Both the position numbers and the translations under genes were made by a program. Positions 29,158 to 38,656 of a stretch of 43,103 bases of DNA are shown here, piece by piece. The notes under the pieces were generated by a model, which saw only the letters and a list, made by a program, of their open reading frames with translations, was not told where the DNA came from and made no database searches. The stretch spans positions 772,310 to 815,412 of the forward strand of contig NZ_LMNW01000031.1 in NCBI RefSeq assembly GCF_001423125.1. The letters are read 5' to 3'. The stretch comes from Duganella sp. Leaf126. GTDB lineage: Bacteria > Pseudomonadota > Gammaproteobacteria > Burkholderiales > Burkholderiaceae_D. Positions within the stretch are counted from its first letter, which is position 1. Every line of letters begins with the position of its first letter.

Positions 29158-31065
29158 TCAGATGCCGCAGGCATCGTCGGCCGTGCCGGGCACGCGCTGC
29201 CACTGCCATACCTTGACGCGCTCGCCGCGCGGCAGATAGGTGACCGGAAACTGGCGGCCGTCACGCGTCACGTCCAGCGTCAGCTGCGCCTTTTGATCGC
29301 CCTGGATTTTATCGAGCGCCACCCGGTAGGTCACCACGTCGCCATTGCGCAGGCCGGCCTTCGCGGCGGCGCTGTCTTCCTGCAGACCACGGATGGTTTT
29401 CTCCTGGCCCACCAGCGATGCCGGCTCGAAACCGAGTTCGAAGCGGCGCACCATTTTTTCACCGCGCTGGAAACACGGACCGAAGTCGCCCGACTCCGGC
29501 ACCATCAAGTCTCCCGCCAGCATGGCCGCGTGCAGGGCCGTGCCGGCCGGTCCCAGTTCGCGCGCCAGCAACTGCTGCCATAGCGCCAGCTGTTGCTGCG
29601 GCTTGGCGTGGCGCTGGCCGCGCATTTCTCGCACCAGGTCGTCGAGCGAGCGCTTGCCGCCGGACGCCTTGCGCACGCGCGCATCGACGATTGCCAGGTA
29701 CAGCGCGCCCCGGTCGTAGGGCAAGGTGCGGATACGCGTGTCTTCCCAGAAGCGCGGCATGATCTCAGCGTCGGGCGTGGTATTGAGGGCATCCGCGTAA
29801 TAGCGCGCAGCGGTCTGGTTCAGGTCGGCCAGGAACTGGTCGGCCGAGAGCAGACCGGCGCGGTATGGCGCACGCGCCTGGTAAAACACGGCCACGCCCT
29901 CCTCATACCACGCCTGGTCCGGCCCCTCGGTCCAGGTGTGGGTCATTTCGTGCGAGAGCGTGAGCTTGAGTTCCTCCGCATCGATGCCCTTGCCCTCGTT
30001 TTTCCCCTCGGCTTTGCCATAGGTGACCAGGAACGACTGCGCCAGCGCCGCGCCGCCGCCCGCATTGATCGGGTTGTAGCGCAGGAAGACCCGGTACGGG
30101 GCCTGGCTGGCGTCGCCGAAAAAGTCGGCCATCCAGTCGTGCAGCTTGCCGGCCCACGTCATCAGCGGTTCAGGATCGAAGCCCGGCTTGCCCAGCCACG
30201 CCGACGAAAAGCCTTGCGGCTTGCCGTCGGCCGGCACGCGCTGCATGGGGCCGGCCATGAAGACGGTGGACCAAAGACGCGCCGGTGCCCCCGGCGGCAG
30301 CGTCACATCGCCGTCGCCAAAGCTGGACGTGGCGCTGGCGCCCTCGCCCAGCCTGGACAGATCCCAGTGCAGCGCCAGCGGATACGGTTTGCTGCCGGAC
30401 GGCAGCAGCACAAACACATTGCCGACACCGGAAAAGCCGCCGCCTTCGGTACGCAGGCTGTAGGGCGGCGCTGCGCCCCGCCTGGGCGGTGCATTGTCCA
30501 CCGGCGCCTGGTAGTGCACGACCAGGTCGCCCTGCACTTCGCGCGGCGAGGTCCACACGCGCAGTTTGCCGCCCTCACCCCCCTCACCCTCGCCCTCGCC
30601 CCTGACATCGCGTGTGGCCAGCGGCACGGTGCCGTGACTGTCGCGCACCGTCAGCTCCTTGAGCGTGATGGCCACCGTCTCCACGTTGGCCACCACCAGC
30701 GGCAATTGCAGCAGCGGCGTGTCGGCCGCGACCTGCAGGTCGGGGATGGTCAGCGTGACGTCGACCACGCCCGTGCCCCGGTCGATATCAGCGAGCCTGT
30801 CGGCATGGTGGAACGGGCCCGGTTGCAGCTGCAGCAGCAGCGGGCGTGCCGGCTGCGATGGCGCCGGTGCCTGCTTGGCGGCCGGTTCAGGTGTTCGCTC
30901 GGGTGTTCGCTCAGGTGCCGCTGGCGGCTTCGATGGCGCGGTGACCGCTGCCGGCGCTTGCGCGGTGGCAGCGCCGGTCGTCACCATCGATGCCAGCCAC
31001 AGCATCGCTGCGGCAGTGTGCACGGCCCGCAGGCCGGTCCGACGAAACACAGTGGCAGTGGGCAT
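29158..31065 (-). CDS. M61-like metallopeptidase with C-terminal PDZ domain
   Basis: This is a predicted periplasmic zinc aminopeptidase related to glycyl aminopeptidase M61. Signal peptide is about 1-37, then a PERTPE-repeat and Pro-rich linker, an N-terminal beta domain, and the catalytic motif HEMTHTW (His372-His376). The nearest acidic third ligand is Glu388 or Glu389 in AWYEEGVAVF. This spacing of about 12 is shorter than the usual gluzincin distance. A PDZ-like C-terminal domain (FELGFEPASLVGQEKTIRGL, DSAAAKAGLRNGDVV) follows. The ATG at 31065 is chosen because GGAG lies 5-6 bases before it, and the upstream TTG at 31080 is not credible. An acidic-Gly run (GEGEGEGGEGG) lies near 165. 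The M61 assignment is by layout. Confidence 0.85.
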   Translation of the reverse strand: MPTATVFRRTGLRAVHTAAAMLWLASMVTTGAATAQAPAAVTAPSKPPAAPERTPERTPEPAAKQAPAPSQPARPLLLQLQPGPFHHADRLADIDRGTGVVDVTLTIPDLQVAADTPLLQLPLVVANVETVAITLKELTVRDSHGTVPLATRDVRGEGEGEGGEGGKLRVWTSPREVQGDLVVHYQAPVDNAPPRRGAAPPYSLRTEGGGFSGVGNVFVLLPSGSKPYPLALHWDLSRLGEGASATSSFGDGDVTLPPGAPARLWSTVFMAGPMQRVPADGKPQGFSSAWLGKPGFDPEPLMTWAGKLHDWMADFFGDASQAPYRVFLRYNPINAGGGAALAQSFLVTYGKAEGKNEGKGIDAEELKLTLSHEMTHTWTEGPDQAWYEEGVAVFYQARAPYRAGLLSADQFLADLNQTAARYYADALNTTPDAEIMPRFWEDTRIRTLPYDRGALYLAIVDARVRKASGGKRSLDDLVREMRGQRHAKPQQQLALWQQLLARELGPAGTALHAAMLAGDLMVPESGDFGPCFQRGEKMVRRFELGFEPASLVGQEKTIRGLQEDSAAAKAGLRNGDVVTYRVALDKIQGDQKAQLTLDVTRDGRQFPVTYLPRGERVKVWQWQRVPGTADDACGI

Positions 31066-31214
31066 CTCCGCTCCCCGCAAAAATCAACGATGGACGACTT
31101 TACCATCTATCAATCTTTCATCGCGCAAGGTAGTGCTGCCTCTGCCGCAGATCAAGATCGGCCCCCGCCAGGCCGCTACAATCGCGGCAGCCCGTGATCA
31201 CGTAGGGGAAACAC

Positions 31215-32870
31215 ATGAGCCTGGCCGTACTCAAGAGCCGCGCCCTGGCGGGCATGGAGGCGCAGCAAGTCAATGTCGAGGTGCACCTGGCCAATGGCTT
31301 GCCGGCGTTTACGATCGTCGGTCTGGCCGACACCGAAGTGAAGGAAGCCAAGGACCGCGTGCGCGCCGCCATCCAGAACGGCGGCTTCGAGTTTCCCGCC
31401 CAGCGCATCACGGTCAACCTGGCGCCGGCCGACCTGCCCAAGGAATCGGGCCGCTTCGACTTGCCGATCGCGCTCGGCATCCTGGCCGCCTCGCGCCAGA
31501 TACCGGCCGACAGTATCGACCGCTACGAGTTCGCCGGCGAGTTGTCGCTGTCGGGCGCGCTGCGGCCGATCCGCGGTGCGCTGGCGATGGCGCTGGCCGT
31601 GGCCCGTGACGCTGACCGCGAGGCAGAGCGCAACGCGGCGCGCGATGAGGCGAGTGCGGCGGCACGGGATGACGCGTGTGTGGCGGCGCGCGATACCGAG
31701 TCCACTGCGGATCCTGGCGCCGGGCCACAAGCGGGGCGCCAATTGACGCGCGGCTGGCAGCGCCGCGCTTTCATCCTGCCGCTGGCCAATGCCGACGAAG
31801 CGGCGCTGGTCGCGGGCGCCGTCATCTATCCGGCCGGCTCGCTGCTGCAGGTATGCGCCCACCTGGCCGCCTGCTCGGACGACGCCAGACTGGCGCGTCA
31901 CTTACCGTCGCCGGCGACCGTGACGACGGTCGCGGCCGACCTGGCCGACGTCAAGGGCCAGCCCATGGTCAAGCGCGCGCTCGAGGTGGCGGCCGCCGGC
32001 AACCACAGCATCCTGATGGTGGGGCCGCCGGGCGCCGGTAAAACCATGCTGGCGGCGCGCTTTCCCGGCCTGCTGCCGCCGATGACCGACGACGAAGCGC
32101 TGGAAGCGGCAGCCGTGCAATCGCTGACCGGCGGCTTTCGCATCGAGGACTGGAAGCGCCGGCCGTTTCGGGCGCCGCACCATACGGCGTCGGGGGTGGC
32201 ACTGGTCGGTGGCGGCGGCTATCCGCGCCCCGGCGAGATCTCGCTGGCCCATCGCGGCGTGCTGTTTCTCGACGAATTGCCGGAATTCGACCGCCGCGTG
32301 CTCGATGTCTTGCGCCAGCCGATGGAATCGGGCCGCATCACGATTTCGCGCGCGGCGCAACAGGCCGATTTTCCCGCCCATTTCCAGCTGATCGCCGCCA
32401 TGAACCCCTGCCCCTGCGGCTATCACGGCCACGCCAGCGGGGTATGCAACTGCACGGTCGAGCAGATCGCGCGCTACCAGGGCCGCGTATCAGGTCCCCT
32501 GCTCGACCGCATCGACCTGCAGATCGAAGTCTCGGCGGTGGAACCGGACACGCTGGCCGCCGACGCCGACGGCGAGCCGTCCGCGGCGATCGCTGCGCGG
32601 GTACAGCGTGCGGCCGAGTTGCAACTGGCGCGCCAGGGCAAGCGCAACCAGTACCTGACCACGCGCGAGATCGACCGCCTGTGCCAGCCCGACAAGGCAG
32701 GCAAGGCGCGCCTGCGGCATAGCATGGCGCACTTCCAGTGGTCAGCGCGCGCGTATCACCGCGTCCTGCGGGTCGCACGCACGATCGCCGACCTGGCCGG
32801 CGCCGACGGCATCAACGAACAGCATATCGGCGAGGCGGTGCAGTACCGGCGGGCGTTGCAGCAACGGTGA
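31215..32870 (+). CDS. comM: YifB/ComM family Mg-chelatase-like AAA+ ATPase
   Basis: ComM is a hexameric helicase that supports branch migration in natural transformation and recombination. The N-terminal Lon-like domain starts MSLAVLKSRALAGM and contains FTIVGLADTEVKEAKDRVRA. Walker A is GPPGAGKT (270-277), with Walker B in GVLFLDELPEFDR. A Cys-rich zinc motif (NPCPCGYHGHASGVCNCT) follows, then the Mg-chelatase C-terminal helices. At 551 residues it is long because of an insertion at about 131-183 rich in RDxA repeats between ALAMALAVA and RRAFILPLANADEA. AGGGGAAACAC precedes the ATG. Confidence 0.95.
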   Translation: MSLAVLKSRALAGMEAQQVNVEVHLANGLPAFTIVGLADTEVKEAKDRVRAAIQNGGFEFPAQRITVNLAPADLPKESGRFDLPIALGILAASRQIPADSIDRYEFAGELSLSGALRPIRGALAMALAVARDADREAERNAARDEASAAARDDACVAARDTESTADPGAGPQAGRQLTRGWQRRAFILPLANADEAALVAGAVIYPAGSLLQVCAHLAACSDDARLARHLPSPATVTTVAADLADVKGQPMVKRALEVAAAGNHSILMVGPPGAGKTMLAARFPGLLPPMTDDEALEAAAVQSLTGGFRIEDWKRRPFRAPHHTASGVALVGGGGYPRPGEISLAHRGVLFLDELPEFDRRVLDVLRQPMESGRITISRAAQQADFPAHFQLIAAMNPCPCGYHGHASGVCNCTVEQIARYQGRVSGPLLDRIDLQIEVSAVEPDTLAADADGEPSAAIAARVQRAAELQLARQGKRNQYLTTREIDRLCQPDKAGKARLRHSMAHFQWSARAYHRVLRVARTIADLAGADGINEQHIGEAVQYRRALQQR

Positions 32871-32896
32871 ACGGCCGGGTATGAGAAAATCGCCGC

Positions 32897-33817
32897 ATGA
32901 ATGCACTGAAGATCACCATCCTGGCCCCGGCTCTTGCGGCAGCACTGCTGTCGCTGGCCGGCGCCGCACACGCCCAGGCTGTCGCCAATGCCGAGGACAC
33001 GCCGGCGCCGGCACCCACCATCGAACCGGTCGCCTTTTCCGGCAAAATCGTCAGCGCCACCGGTACGCTGCCGGACCAGCTGGCCGTGTTTGCCGAGTGT
33101 GGCGACGGCGGCGCACCGATTGCGGGCACCGTCGACGCCGACAGCTACCGCGTCGCCTTGCCGCCCGCCGTGGCCTGCACGGTCAGCCTCGAACAGCTGG
33201 ACTGGGCCGCCGATGTCCAGCAGGTGGACGATGCCGGCACCGCCGTGCCGCAAACCATGCTGGTCTATCCGCGCGACGTGCCGGAGCCGGCGATCGCGCG
33301 CGAACTGATCGCCATGGGCGCCGCCGACCGGGCGCTGCGCCAGGCCTGGGCTGCAGGCAGGCGCGATGCGGCGTTCCAGAAAAAGGCGGTGGCGGGCGAC
33401 CGCCAGCGCCAGCGGCGCCTGCGCCAGATCATCACCACCCGGGGCTGGCCGACCATCTCGATGGTTGGCGCCGAAGCGGCCAACGAAGCCTGGCGGATCG
33501 CCCAGCATGCGCCAGCGGCGCAGCGCAAGCACTGGGTGGTGTTCATGCGGGCGGCAGCGGCCAAGCATGAAATCAGGCTCTCGAACCTGGCTACGTCGCT
33601 CGACCGCGTGCGCATGGACGAAAAGCGGCCGCAGATTTACGGCACCCAGTACAGCACCCGCAAGGACGGCGCGATCCAGTTCTATCCGATCGAGGATATT
33701 GCCCACATCGACGAGCGGCGTCTGGCCATGGGCCTGTCCACGTTTGCCCGGCTGCAGGCGCAACTGGCGCAGCCGCCGAGCGCGCCGAACCAGGCTACAC
33801 CTCCCACTGGACCTTGA
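32897..33817 (+). CDS. DUF6624-like secreted protein
   Basis: This is a 306-residue protein with a Sec signal peptide (about 1-27, ending AHAQ). The C-terminal part carries the DUF6624-type segments TRGWPTISMVGAEAANEAWRIAQHA, FMRAAAAKHEIRLSNLATSLDRV and QIYGTQYSTRKDG. The first 120 residues are less recognisable and may be a separate beta domain. It follows yifB by 26 bp and may share its transcript. Its 3' end overlaps the convergent DUF5916 gene by 23 bp. Molecular function is unknown. Confidence 0.85.
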   Translation: MNALKITILAPALAAALLSLAGAAHAQAVANAEDTPAPAPTIEPVAFSGKIVSATGTLPDQLAVFAECGDGGAPIAGTVDADSYRVALPPAVACTVSLEQLDWAADVQQVDDAGTAVPQTMLVYPRDVPEPAIARELIAMGAADRALRQAWAAGRRDAAFQKKAVAGDRQRQRRLRQIITTRGWPTISMVGAEAANEAWRIAQHAPAAQRKHWVVFMRAAAAKHEIRLSNLATSLDRVRMDEKRPQIYGTQYSTRKDGAIQFYPIEDIAHIDERRLAMGLSTFARLQAQLAQPPSAPNQATPPTGP

Positions 33818-36131
33818 CCGTCAGCGACGTGTTGGTGGTGTCCGGATCGTGCGTGCGATCGCGCGAAAAGCCCACCGACATCGAGCGGCCATGACGCCAC
33901 AAGTGGCGGTACAGCAGCGAGCGGTGCACCTGCCGGTCGGCCCACGGCTCCAGTCCCGAGACGCCATCGTCGCGCCGGGCGGCCGACGTGGTTTGCGCCA
34001 GCAGCCGCAGCGAATCGGCTGCCGTGAAGTGCAGCATTCCCAGCGCGCGCCAGCCGTTGTCCACGAACGCCGGGGTACCGAGCGTGCCTTGCACCCAGGC
34101 CCGATTGACACGGAAATCCGTCTCCACCGACCAGCCACGGGTGCCCGGCAGCGGCAGACGCAAACCCAGGTCGATGATGGCGTTGCCGCCGCCGCCCACG
34201 CGGTCGGCGTCGACGTCGAGCTGGCGTCCCAGCGTGACCTCGGCGTTGAGTTTGGTCATCCAGGGTAGCGGCGACGATTCGACACCGAAGTGCACGGCCG
34301 GCACGTCGTGCAGCACACCGACGCGCCGGCCGCGCTGCTGGTCGAAACCGAGGTTGGCCCACAGATTGGTCTGGCGTGCGGCACGGAACCAGATGCCCGG
34401 CTGCAGCTTGCGCTCGACCACCTGGCTGGCCTGCTGGTCGCGCTGCGGGTCGGCCAGGGTGCGGATTTCGTGCAGGCCCAGGTGCGCCTCGAACTCGTAC
34501 AGCTCCAGTGCTGCGCCACCGAGCGCCAGCGTGCGCCCGCCGAGCCGGCGGTTGAGATTGAGGTCGGCCTTGAGCACGCCGGCCTGCGGCACGAAGCCGT
34601 TGTCGTTCACAAAACCCGGCGTGATCGCTTCGAGCTGCATCTCGTTCCACCAGGCCTCGCTGATGCTGGTGAACTTGCCGAGCGCATAGCCGCCATGGCG
34701 CGTGGCCACCCGCGTGCTGCGCGCCACCGGTTCATCGACGAAGCCGGCGCTGGTTTGCGAATGCATCAGCAACCACAAGGCCTGCCGGCCGTCGTCGCGC
34801 CACTGGCCGTCCACACCGGCTACCTCGTTGCTGCCAGCGTCGCCGTAGCTGCGCTGCGAGACGAAGGCGCCCATTACCGTCTGCTCGCCGTGCCAGCGTG
34901 CGCGCACCATGCTGGCCAGCGTACGCCGGGTTTGCGCATACTCGGACGTCTCAAAGGCGCCGCCGCGCAGCACCACGCCGCCGGCCTGGTCGCGCAAGCT
35001 CATGGCCGTGGCGTCGGCGCCGGCGTCGCGCCAGGTGGCGCGCACGCCCCATTCGGGATCGGCGACCGTGCGCGAATAAAAGGCCGACAGCGGCAACCCC
35101 AGCACGTCTGCGCTTTCGAGGAAAAAGCCGCGCTTCTCCGGCAGACTCAAGGCGATGCGGCTGGCGCCGGACGACGTCGGTTCGTCGATTTCGACCTGCG
35201 AAAAATCGGGATTGAGCGTGGCATTGAAGACCCAGTCGGCGCGTGGCCGGGCGTTGATCTCCAGGCCGGCGCTGGCGCGGTCGCTGCGCTGCCGCCCCGC
35301 CGCATCGCGGTCGCGGCTGGAGCGCACGGTCAGTTCGGGCTTCAGCTCCACGAAGCTGCGGTCACGCACGGCCGCTACCGTGTCGCCCATGCCGCTGACG
35401 TCCTGCAGCAGCGCGATGTGGCTCAGCGAACCATTTTTGAGCGGGGTACTGGTGAGCAGCAGGCCGTCCGCATGCGGCACGCTGCGCTCGATCATCACGC
35501 GCCAGTTCTTGCCGTCGGCGTAGGGAAAGCGCAGGTTCGACAGCGGCCAGCGGATCTCCATGCTGTAGCCGTCGGCCAGGCGCCTGACCGCCGCGTCGAT
35601 CGGAAAGTCCGGCCCCAGGTCCGATTCGTCGAGGTCGGCGCGGTACATGCCGTCGCTGAACACGCCGGCGATATTGACACGCACGAACTGCGCCGCACGG
35701 CCGTGGCCCGTGGGATCGAGCCAGATGCCGATGAAGTCCTGGTCCAGGCCCACCTTGTCGCGCCGGGTGAGGGTGCCGCGCATGCGCTCCGGGGCATCGT
35801 CCCAGGCTCGGATGCCGAACACCAGGGCGCCATCGTCGATCAGGAGCTGAACCGTGGTGCGCAGCCTGGCGGGCGCCGGCTTGCCGTCGGCCGGCAGGAA
35901 CTGGTGGAAGGCGTCGAACACGGGCGCCGTGCGCCACGCGTCTTCGTCCAGCGCGCCGTCGATACGCAGGGTGACGCTGCGGTCCACCAGCATGGCCGGC
36001 AGCGGCGCCTGCGCCGCCACGTCGCCGGCCGCCAGCAAGGCTGTCATGACTGCCCACTTCGCCGCTCGAAATACGCTCAACCCTGCATCCACCGTCGCCC
36101 CCGTTTTGTGCGCAGCAGTGTACCGCAGCAT
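33795..36131 (-). CDS. CBM9-like / DUF5916 outer-membrane protein
   Basis: This is a 778-residue envelope protein of unknown function. An N-terminal carbohydrate-binding CBM9-like domain (SVTLRIDGALDEDAWRTAPVFDAF, FVRVNIAGVFSDGMYRADLDESDLG) precedes a long beta-rich DUF5916 region with the signature SLPEKRGFFLESADVLGLPL. The C-terminus ends in an aromatic strand (LTVKVQWEV), fitting a barrel. A signal-like segment lies near AVMTALLAAGDVAAQA. The ATG at 36131 is preferred because AAAGG lies 5-6 bases before it, and upstream ATGs lack a site. It is flanked by divergent M1 peptidase and overlaps the DUF6624 gene at its 3' end. Confidence 0.85.
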   Translation of the reverse strand: MLRYTAAHKTGATVDAGLSVFRAAKWAVMTALLAAGDVAAQAPLPAMLVDRSVTLRIDGALDEDAWRTAPVFDAFHQFLPADGKPAPARLRTTVQLLIDDGALVFGIRAWDDAPERMRGTLTRRDKVGLDQDFIGIWLDPTGHGRAAQFVRVNIAGVFSDGMYRADLDESDLGPDFPIDAAVRRLADGYSMEIRWPLSNLRFPYADGKNWRVMIERSVPHADGLLLTSTPLKNGSLSHIALLQDVSGMGDTVAAVRDRSFVELKPELTVRSSRDRDAAGRQRSDRASAGLEINARPRADWVFNATLNPDFSQVEIDEPTSSGASRIALSLPEKRGFFLESADVLGLPLSAFYSRTVADPEWGVRATWRDAGADATAMSLRDQAGGVVLRGGAFETSEYAQTRRTLASMVRARWHGEQTVMGAFVSQRSYGDAGSNEVAGVDGQWRDDGRQALWLLMHSQTSAGFVDEPVARSTRVATRHGGYALGKFTSISEAWWNEMQLEAITPGFVNDNGFVPQAGVLKADLNLNRRLGGRTLALGGAALELYEFEAHLGLHEIRTLADPQRDQQASQVVERKLQPGIWFRAARQTNLWANLGFDQQRGRRVGVLHDVPAVHFGVESSPLPWMTKLNAEVTLGRQLDVDADRVGGGGNAIIDLGLRLPLPGTRGWSVETDFRVNRAWVQGTLGTPAFVDNGWRALGMLHFTAADSLRLLAQTTSAARRDDGVSGLEPWADRQVHRSLLYRHLWRHGRSMSVGFSRDRTHDPDTTNTSLTVKVQWEV

Positions 36132-36261
36132 GATGCCTTTTTGAGAACTATTTTTAAAAACAGACATCACGCCAGATTTGGGGACAGCGCGCACACAAGC
36201 CCACTGGTCCGCCCTCGCAGCTGCTATATTCGGCTTTGCCTTTCAACTTGCCGGGAACCGC

Positions 36262-37995
36262 ATGCCACGTCTGCCCCTACTGCTTGCCGCCAGCGCCGTG
36301 CTGGCCGGCTGCGCCACTGCGCCGCCCTTGATGACCGACTTCACCGCCAACTCCGGCAGCCCGCGCGCACCCGAGCAACTGGCCGTCACGTTCGACCACG
36401 CCGACGTCGCGCTGCGCGTCGATCCGGCCACGCAGAGCATCGCCGGCGACACTGCCCTCACCTTTACCGCCATCGCGCCGCTCGCGCGCATCGCCGTGGA
36501 GCTCGACCGCAACCTGCCGATCGACAGCGCCAGTGTCGATGGCGTGACGCTGCCCGCAGCGGCCATCAGCAATCCTGACGGACGTCTGTACCTGACCCTG
36601 CCCCAGCCTTTGCAGGCCGGCCAGCGCACCACGGTGCGCATCCGCTACCACGGCGTGCCGCACGTGGCCAGGCACGCACCGTGGGACGGCGCGTTCGTCT
36701 GGGCCAGGACTGCCGACGGTCAGCCCTGGATCGCCACCACCGTGGAGGGCGAAGGCTGCGACCTGTTCTGGCCCTGCATCGACCACCCGATGGGCAAGCC
36801 GAAGCTGATCGACCTGCACATCACGGTGCCGGCACCGCTGGTGGTCGCCGGCAATGGCGTGGCCACCGGCATGACCGAAAAGGATGGCTGGCGGACCTAC
36901 GGCTGGCGCGCGAACAACCCCAGCACCTATGGCGTGTCGCTCAACATCGGACCGTACGATGTGCTGGCCGGCGACTACGTGAGCCGCTACGGCAATACCA
37001 TCGCGCTGCGCTACTGGTATCTGAAAGGCGACGCGGAAAACCGTCGCAAGGCGCAGGCGCTGTTCGATGAATTCACGCCCATGCTCGACTTTTTCGAGCG
37101 CCGCATCGGCCCCTACCCGTTCGGCGACGAAAAAATGGGCGTGGTGGAGACACCGCACCTGGGCATGGAACACCAGACCATCAACGCCTATGGCAACAAG
37201 TACCGGAAGTCGCCATATGGCTACGACTGGCTGCTGCACCACGAGCTGTCGCACGAATGGTTCGGCAACCAGATGACCAACGCCGACTGGGACGATATGT
37301 GGCTGCACGAAGGCTTCGGCAGTTATATGCAGCCGCTGTACCTGCAGTCGCTGCGCGGCGAGATGGCATTCCAGGCCGAGTTGTTCAAGCAGCGCCAGGG
37401 CATCGTCAACAAGGCGCCGGTCGTCAGCGGCAAAACCCAGCGCGTCCAGGATGTGTACGAGTCCGACCGCGGCGGTCCCGGCAACGACATCTACGTCAAG
37501 GGCTCGCTGATCCTGCACACGCTGCGCAACCTGATCGGCGACGACGCCTTCTTCCGCGCCACGCGGCGCATGGTATATGGCACCGAGACGCCGCTGCCGG
37601 GGCAGTTCCAGCCGCGCTGGAGCAGCACCCGGGAGTTCATCGGCTTCGTCAACCAGGCGGCCGGCCGCGATCTGGGGTGGTTCTTCGACGCCTACCTGTA
37701 CCATGCCGCGCTGCCCGAGCTGGTGGCAACGCGCAGCGGCGAGCGCCTCACCCTGCGCTGGCAGCTCAAGGACGGCGGCCCGTTCCCGATGCCGCTCGAA
37801 GTGCGTATCGACGACCGCATCGAAACGCTGGCGATGACCGACGGGCGCGGCGAACTGACGCTGCCACCGCGCGCACTGGTCACCATCGACCCGTACGCGC
37901 GCGTGCTGCGCCATGAACCGCAGATCGAAGCCTGGCAGCGCGACGAGGCAGAGCGCAAGAAAAAAACGGCTGGTGCAGCCAGGGCAGGCACATGA
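36262..37995 (+). CDS. M1 family aminopeptidase lipoprotein
   Basis: This is a zinc aminopeptidase of the gluzincin M1 family. The lipobox is LLLAASAVLAGC near residue 16, so it is likely a lipoprotein in the envelope. The substrate motif is GMEH (family GxMEN form) and the zinc motif is HELSHEW (His327-His331) with the third ligand Glu350 in LHEGFGSYM, the normal 18-residue spacing. An N-terminal beta domain (about 30-190) precedes it. It is 577 residues long, with start at 36262 because GGGAA precedes it and this ATG gives a proper signal. The longer frame from 36178 does not. It overlaps the next gene by 4 bp. Confidence 0.93.
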   Translation: MPRLPLLLAASAVLAGCATAPPLMTDFTANSGSPRAPEQLAVTFDHADVALRVDPATQSIAGDTALTFTAIAPLARIAVELDRNLPIDSASVDGVTLPAAAISNPDGRLYLTLPQPLQAGQRTTVRIRYHGVPHVARHAPWDGAFVWARTADGQPWIATTVEGEGCDLFWPCIDHPMGKPKLIDLHITVPAPLVVAGNGVATGMTEKDGWRTYGWRANNPSTYGVSLNIGPYDVLAGDYVSRYGNTIALRYWYLKGDAENRRKAQALFDEFTPMLDFFERRIGPYPFGDEKMGVVETPHLGMEHQTINAYGNKYRKSPYGYDWLLHHELSHEWFGNQMTNADWDDMWLHEGFGSYMQPLYLQSLRGEMAFQAELFKQRQGIVNKAPVVSGKTQRVQDVYESDRGGPGNDIYVKGSLILHTLRNLIGDDAFFRATRRMVYGTETPLPGQFQPRWSSTREFIGFVNQAAGRDLGWFFDAYLYHAALPELVATRSGERLTLRWQLKDGGPFPMPLEVRIDDRIETLAMTDGRGELTLPPRALVTIDPYARVLRHEPQIEAWQRDEAERKKKTAGAARAGT

Positions 37996-38510
37996 CAACG
38001 CCCCTGCGCCTGCTGGCCGTGCCGCTGCTGACGCTGTTGCTGTGCGCCTGCGACCCGCACTACAACTGGCGCGAATACCGCAGCCAGGAAGCGCAGTACA
38101 CGGTGCTGCTGCCCGCCAAACCGGCCACCCACACGCGTGCGGTGCGCCTGGGCGAACTGGCGGTCAACATGACGATGACGGCGGCCGAAGTGGACGGCGT
38201 GGTGTTCGCGGTGGGAAGCGCCGAGCTGGCCGAAGCGGCGCAGGCGCCGGCGGCCTTGCTGGCCATGCGGACCGCGCTGGCGCGCAATATCGGGGCACCG
38301 CTCACCGGTCAAGCAACCGGCCAACAGGACAGCCCACCGATGACGGTCAGCGTCGAAGCGACAGGGGTGCACAACGGTGCGCCCACGCTGCTGATCGGCC
38401 GGTTTGTCGCGCGCGAGCGGCGCGTGTATCAGGTGATCGTGATGGGCGTCGAGCGCGACCTGGTGCGCCAGGAAGCGGACACCTTCCTGTCATCGTTCCG
38501 GCTGCAATAA
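37992..38510 (+). CDS. Small hypothetical lipoprotein
   Basis: This 172-residue protein has a lipoprotein signal (LLTLLLCAC, Cys about 20). The mature part alternates strands and helices (YTVLLPAKPATHTRAVRLGEL, VYQVIVMGVERDLVRQEADTFLSSFRL), a layout like DUF1795/PsbP-like periplasmic proteins. Its ATGA overlaps the M1 peptidase stop, so the two are probably co-translated. I cannot assign a function. The family comment is inference. Confidence 0.8.
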   Translation: MTTPLRLLAVPLLTLLLCACDPHYNWREYRSQEAQYTVLLPAKPATHTRAVRLGELAVNMTMTAAEVDGVVFAVGSAELAEAAQAPAALLAMRTALARNIGAPLTGQATGQQDSPPMTVSVEATGVHNGAPTLLIGRFVARERRVYQVIVMGVERDLVRQEADTFLSSFRLQ

Positions 38511-38560
38511 TTTGAAACAATTTGCTCGCTTAGGCTTTGCTTAACTGTCCAGTTTGCCTA

Positions 38561-38588
38561 TTGCAAACATTCAGAGATGAATTAAAGT
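38561..38588 (+). promoter_or_regulatory. Candidate sigma-70 promoter for DUF1840 gene
   Basis: TTGCAA (38561-38566) and TAAAGT (38583-38588) are separated by 16 bp in an AT-richer gap between the lipoprotein and DUF1840 genes. The match to consensus is moderate. Confidence 0.35.
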
Positions 38589-38656
38589 AGGTCTCACGGC
38601 GTGCCAGCCACGCGAGCCGGCGCACCGCACCAACCAACAAGATCAAGAGGCGCATC

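Noticed and set aside
34290..36578. A plus-strand open frame of 762 codons
   Set aside because: It is antisense to the DUF5916 gene and runs into the M1 peptidase gene in another frame. No family match seen.
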